Positions 59,273 to 64,000 of a stretch of DNA of 64,000 nt are shown in pieces. Source of the DNA: Phalacrocorax aristotelis (taxonomy: Eukaryota; Chordata; Aves; Suliformes; Phalacrocoracidae); the NCBI RefSeq assembly GCF_949628215.1, contig NC_134311.1, positions 59,938,205 through 60,002,204 of the forward strand, in the 5' to 3' direction. The notes below the pieces were generated by a model. It ran no database searches, was not told the DNA's origin, and worked only from the letters and a program-made list of their open reading frames with translations. The position numbers and the translations under genes were made by a program. The first letter of the stretch is position 1. Every line of letters begins with the position of its first letter.

Positions 59273-62200
59273 CCCTACCCAAGTTCTGCTGGTGGTTGGG
59301 CTGAAGGAGACTCAACGAGCACGACATTCTAGCACCTTATTTCCTTGGATGAGCATTTTTGTACAAGTGTTTTATATGCAAGGCCCTCAATACACCTCTC
59401 CATTAGTTTTTCTGCATTTAATATCCACCAGGGACTTCATTATGTGCAATAACACCCTGTTGCAGAACTGTTTCAATTAGCTACCTGGGCCATCAGCAAA
59501 GTAGCAACAGAAGCCACTGTCTTCCTGTAGCAAAGCCACTCAGGCCACTTCTACAACGAGCATGCTGGGATGCAAGGACATAAAAACTGTGGGAACTGGA
59601 AGACTCCTCAAGCTTACATTGGTATAATCTTCTGCTACTGTTCTAAGGCTGCCAATCCAGAATCAAGAGAAAAAATGATGTATGAAAAATGTAAGCTTAG
59701 CAAAACATACTCTATACAATATTGTAATAATTTTTAGTATGTTACTAGATTTTAAAAATTTTGCAGAAAAAGCACTATTCACTGCTGAAACCTGTGACAA
59801 AGTATTAGTCATATAACCATCATATGTCCTCTTACCTGCTCCTGTGTTCTATTACTTTTGACAGAGAACGAATAAAAATTAAAAGAAAGATTTAATCTTT
59901 GCCTTAACAAGTGAAAGGAGATCAAAGCAGCTTGATGAATGAATAGAAAATACTGAACACTCTCACAAATACAGTAAGCCAGCATACCATACAAAAGAAT
60001 CACAATAAATCTTCCATCTCTGTGCCAGACTTCAGCCATTCCCTGGCCAAGAAAGTCAGGACTGCATGAAAAAAACCCCACTAGCAGAAGTAAAAGTTAT
60101 ACCCATCTTCCAAATATTCTCAGCTTAAATAGAAAATGCATACTATAAATTGGCAATATACCCATACAATTTGTTCCTAAAAATTCTTTGTGTTACTAAG
60201 AGTTTACATGTTACTGAACTGCCAGAAAGCACATTTACATCTTTACAAATGCCTCTTGCTCTCCGCAAACAGTATTCCATTATATTTTTCTAGTACACAG
60301 CTGAATACAGCAGCTGTGAAATTCAGGAATGCCAGCAACCAATTAGGCTGGCATAAACCTCGTCTAGCATATAAAGCAAGACCAAGCGCAAATGCTAAAG
60401 CATGAGAGCCAAATCAATCTGCAGAATGGTTGAAGGTAACATCCCAGATTTCTTGTGCATTTTCTAGAGTTGGTATCAAAATCTGAAATGTAAACATGCC
60501 CATGTAAACATGAACATGCATTATGACAAACTGAAAAGGGAACAAGTGATTCAAGATCACCTTCATACAGACCCAAAAACTAAAGAGGAAAGCAGAGCCA
60601 TAGTGCTGATATACCAACTCTTCACTCGGCCTTTCTTTAATTTCTAGTGCCTCTCCTCACATGATTAGAATTCACATCACAGGCAAAACTTTTCCTGGGA
60701 AGTTGTTCCATTGCTACAGGGCTCAAAACTAATGGAGAAGTTATCTGAAAAAGCTATTATTTGTATAAATATGTTCTGTCATACAGCATGTGGTATCTGG
60801 CTTATCTCCTACTTACCAGAGCATGAGGAAACTATTGCTGCAAATACAGCAGTTAGACAACATGAAAGTATGTCAAGCCAATACTTTACAATTACCTTAA
60901 ACACACCGTACAATATTCTCACCCTAATCAATACAAGCAAAGAACATCAGCTCTCCATTCCCTCTCTTCCTAGTCATCTGATGAACATTTAACAACAGAA
61001 GAAAACAAGCATAAACAGCTGCAGAAATATCAGATAAACCCTCTTTATTGTAAGAGTCCATAGGGCAGCTATTGGTGCAGAAAAATGTTTAGGAAGCAGC
61101 AGCAAAAGCAAATAACCAGGGCTAAATCAACCATTTTAACTAACCCTCAATGTAGGTAGCAGTGTCAACTGATTGCCAATACCAGGCTGTACTTAGATCC
61201 CTACCTCTAAACAAACTGAACATTTTCTACCTGCACAACTTCTCCAAACCACCACAATTTTGAAGCAGTGATCAATGACAATATTAAAACCATGGCCTTT
61301 TCATCTTCCCAATACTTTTCAGAAACATGAGTTATCAGTGTTAAATATGGGTTGGTGTTCTCTAAATTACAGTCTGGGCTAAAGCACTGGCTGACATGTG
61401 ACTCAAACCTCTTCGCACTCTCCAAGTGACTCCAGAAATAAGGCTGGAAAAAGACCAGAGTCTTCACCACCCTTCCACATAACTGAAGTGCACCCACCCC
61501 AAAAGACACTGTACTCCCACTTCTCATGCAAATGTTTTGTGAAGTCTTAGAAATATCTGAGCCGTAATCGTTAAAAATTTACACACCAGGCTATGGAGAA
61601 GAAAGGTTTATCATTTCCATTAGGACACTCTCATTCCTCCCCAAAAAACAGTAGCCTTGTCAGCTCAAACCCAGGCAATTGTTTTTAGCAGGACCAGGCT
61701 ACAGCAATGTTAATGGACCTAACATTCAGTAAAGCAAACTCACAGCTTATGTTACATCCTCTGAACTTGTCACTTCTTTAGGAGCACAAATGTGTTACAT
61801 TGGCTCAGGCAGAGGCCTGTCAGCTGAGCACTTAGCTTTTCTAAGTGCATCAGCAGTAGATGTTTCATAGATGAATGCAAAAATATACTACAACTTAACA
61901 TCTGCTACAAAGCCTTGCTGAGGATGACCACTGCAACAGAAGCTACCTATCCCTTAAAGGATTTTAACAGGCATTTGTGAAATAGCTGTTATTTTCCTAG
62001 TCACATTCATCAGGGACTAATCCGAATGCTATCTTAGCTTGAGACACCTGGACACGATCAATCTTCACCCTCTGCCACATCATACTGAATTAAAATTGCA
62101 AGTAGTACTCTTTTCATCACTCTCTTTAAAAAATAATACAATCCCCAAGTTAGATATAAAAAAAAAAATCACATTTAGGAGAAACATGTGGCTGCAAATC

Positions 62201-63169
62201 CAGAAGCAGGATTTACCAGAATTACTGTGGTCCAGGAAATTGTCTCCTTTGCTAAAGGCTCCAGTTCTGGTGGAAGGGCTTTCCTGCTCTCACAGTGCTT
62301 AGGAAGGTGAAAAATAATCCTCTACTCATTGAACAATGCCTATACCAAACTTCAAGTCAAAAATGCCAAGAAAAAGAGAATTCCAGGCTTGGTGTCTCCA
62401 GTAATGTCAACTGTGGCAATGTTCCTATTCAGGCGATCAGTGCTTGTCATGGTCCTCCCTGAGCTACGCAGACAGTCCTGCTGCTAATCCCCCACAGAAA
62501 AACCAGCACTTACTAGCGACAGATGTTTCATTCTCCACAGGACTAAACATGTTTGATTTAATTTTGTTTCAAAGGTTCATTTAGCCACAAACAAGCAGCC
62601 TTTTATTTTCTTTATATTTACCACAGTTACGCTTTAGTTTTGTTTTACTTAATCATATAGATTTATTTTGGGTTTGCCAGCCTTCCTTATTGTCTTGTCT
62701 GTTACCTTAGTTATAGTGTTATCACACTGTCAAATGGGTCACTAAACCTAAACAGTACCTGGTATATTTCTAACGCATGTTCTTAAATATTAAAAAACCC
62801 ATATAATTTTAAAGAAAGATATATTTTAATATTCATTTTTGTGAATTATCCCTAGCCAACAATTCATTTTGTTTTATTTTCTAAATTATCACAGCAATAC
62901 CCAAGTCCTTCAAATGACAAGCATGTTACAACCACTTTTTACGATCTCTGTAAACCTCTACAACCTAACAGACAGGATTTTGTAAATAGAAACTAACATT
63001 ACCGAATCAAGTTTCCCAGATCTGCAGGTGTATTTCAGCTTTGAATTAAAATCCAACTTAATCTACTCTTGCTCCCATCTAGAAGGCTACCAAACTTAGA
63101 AAAATTCCCATCTAAGATATAGATCTAATTTTTGTGCAAAAACCAATCAAACATAGTGCTTTAGAAAAA

Positions 63170-63309
63170 CAAAGTTCACAGATATTACTGACAGTCCACT
63201 AATGAGGAGGGGGGAAAAAACCAACACATAGACATGCTACTGAACTGCGTATAATATTTAGCTTCAAAAACAAACAGCACATTTAATGTCCCTCAAATAG
63301 CAAACAGGA
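63170..63309. repeat. Intron 1 direct repeat, copy 2
   Basis: Partner of 59131-59272, about 4 kb away. No CR1 lies next to this copy, so the unit is independent of the CR1. Confidence 0.88.
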
Positions 63310-64000
63310 TATAAATGACTTTTTGGTGGTTCCCCTTGCGTTCAACACCAACAAACCCCTCCAGCCCGAACAACTAAATTATAATTTGCAGTGCTCAGTG
63401 TAGCTGAACTTGTTAGCTGTCCACACTGATGCATCTTCTCTAAAGCAATCATCTGGAGCTGCATCCCAGCACTGCTGTCACAGTTTCTGCTTCTCTAATA
63501 ATCGTCAAATCTCCAATCTTTTCACATTGTGATGCATTGGGTTTTTCTGCTGACCTTTCATTTTGCAAGCTGATCTCTAAAATCTCCCTTTACATTCAAA
63601 ACAAGTTTCCTGTGGTTTCCCCAGTTAGAGGAACACTTTGGTTTTTTACTTCCCTTCAAGGTAGGTACAGTTTCTTTTGGGGGTGGGGAGCTAATACCCT
63701 CTTTAAGTGCATTTCAAAGGGTATTATTTCACATTGCGGAGCTCCTCCTAAAACATATTCCCTTTACTTGCTTTCAGATGCTTCAACTGCTAGTGAAATC
63801 AATGGCAGTCACCCCACTGGCTTCACAAAAGGTTGTCAACAGTATCTCACCACTGTAGCGTTCAGAGGCTACAGCTACTTATTCCTCTGTGGGTGTCAGT
63901 GTCAGAGCGAGAGAGGATACTTGCTTCTAAAGCAGCTCAATTCATAAAGAAGTATCACATCACAGTGGCCAACAGATGCACTGATATTTAGATATTTATC

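Overview
This is vertebrate nuclear DNA and almost certainly bird. It contains CR1 LINEs ending in the typical ATTCTATGAT-type tail, several copies of a common avian LTR family, and the gene order IPO11 - DIMT1 - KIF2A. In vertebrates DIMT1 and IPO11 lie head to head, and DIMT1 and KIF2A tail to tail; in chicken the block is on chromosome Z. The species cannot be told from the sequence.

Layout. Bases 1-3850 are a second copy of the spacer that lies between DIMT1 and KIF2A (original place 19408-22429). They include a CR1 and are interrupted by a solo LTR at 231-803. Bases 3851-9481 are a minus-strand endogenous retrovirus with its parts out of order (LTR, RT/RNase H, gag, RNase H/integrase, LTR fragment). 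One exon of IPO11 sits at 9592-9664 on the minus strand. Bases 9665-12393 are mostly repeats, including a CR1 with a long open reverse-transcriptase frame. A GC-rich promoter region follows.

DIMT1, the 18S rRNA adenine dimethyltransferase, is complete on the plus strand at 13869-19232. Its 12 coding exons give 307 codons with all joints in phase. KIF2A, a kinesin-13 microtubule depolymerase, lies on the minus strand from 57044 to 24349. Twenty coding exons are present and only the first one, past the right edge, is missing. The two genes converge on a spacer of about 3.4 kb. KIF2A introns hold a solo LTR, an LTR fragment fused to a 12-copy minisatellite, two CR1 tails, a 25-base G run and a 140-base repeat pair.

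The two complete genes are ordinary housekeeping genes with nothing broken. The unusual parts are left of DIMT1: a duplicated spacer with uneven divergence, a scrambled provirus at its edge, and an IPO11 exon whose upstream coding exons are not found where they should be. This could be real rearrangement or an assembly fault. I found no tRNA, rRNA or CRISPR and no clearly new biological system.
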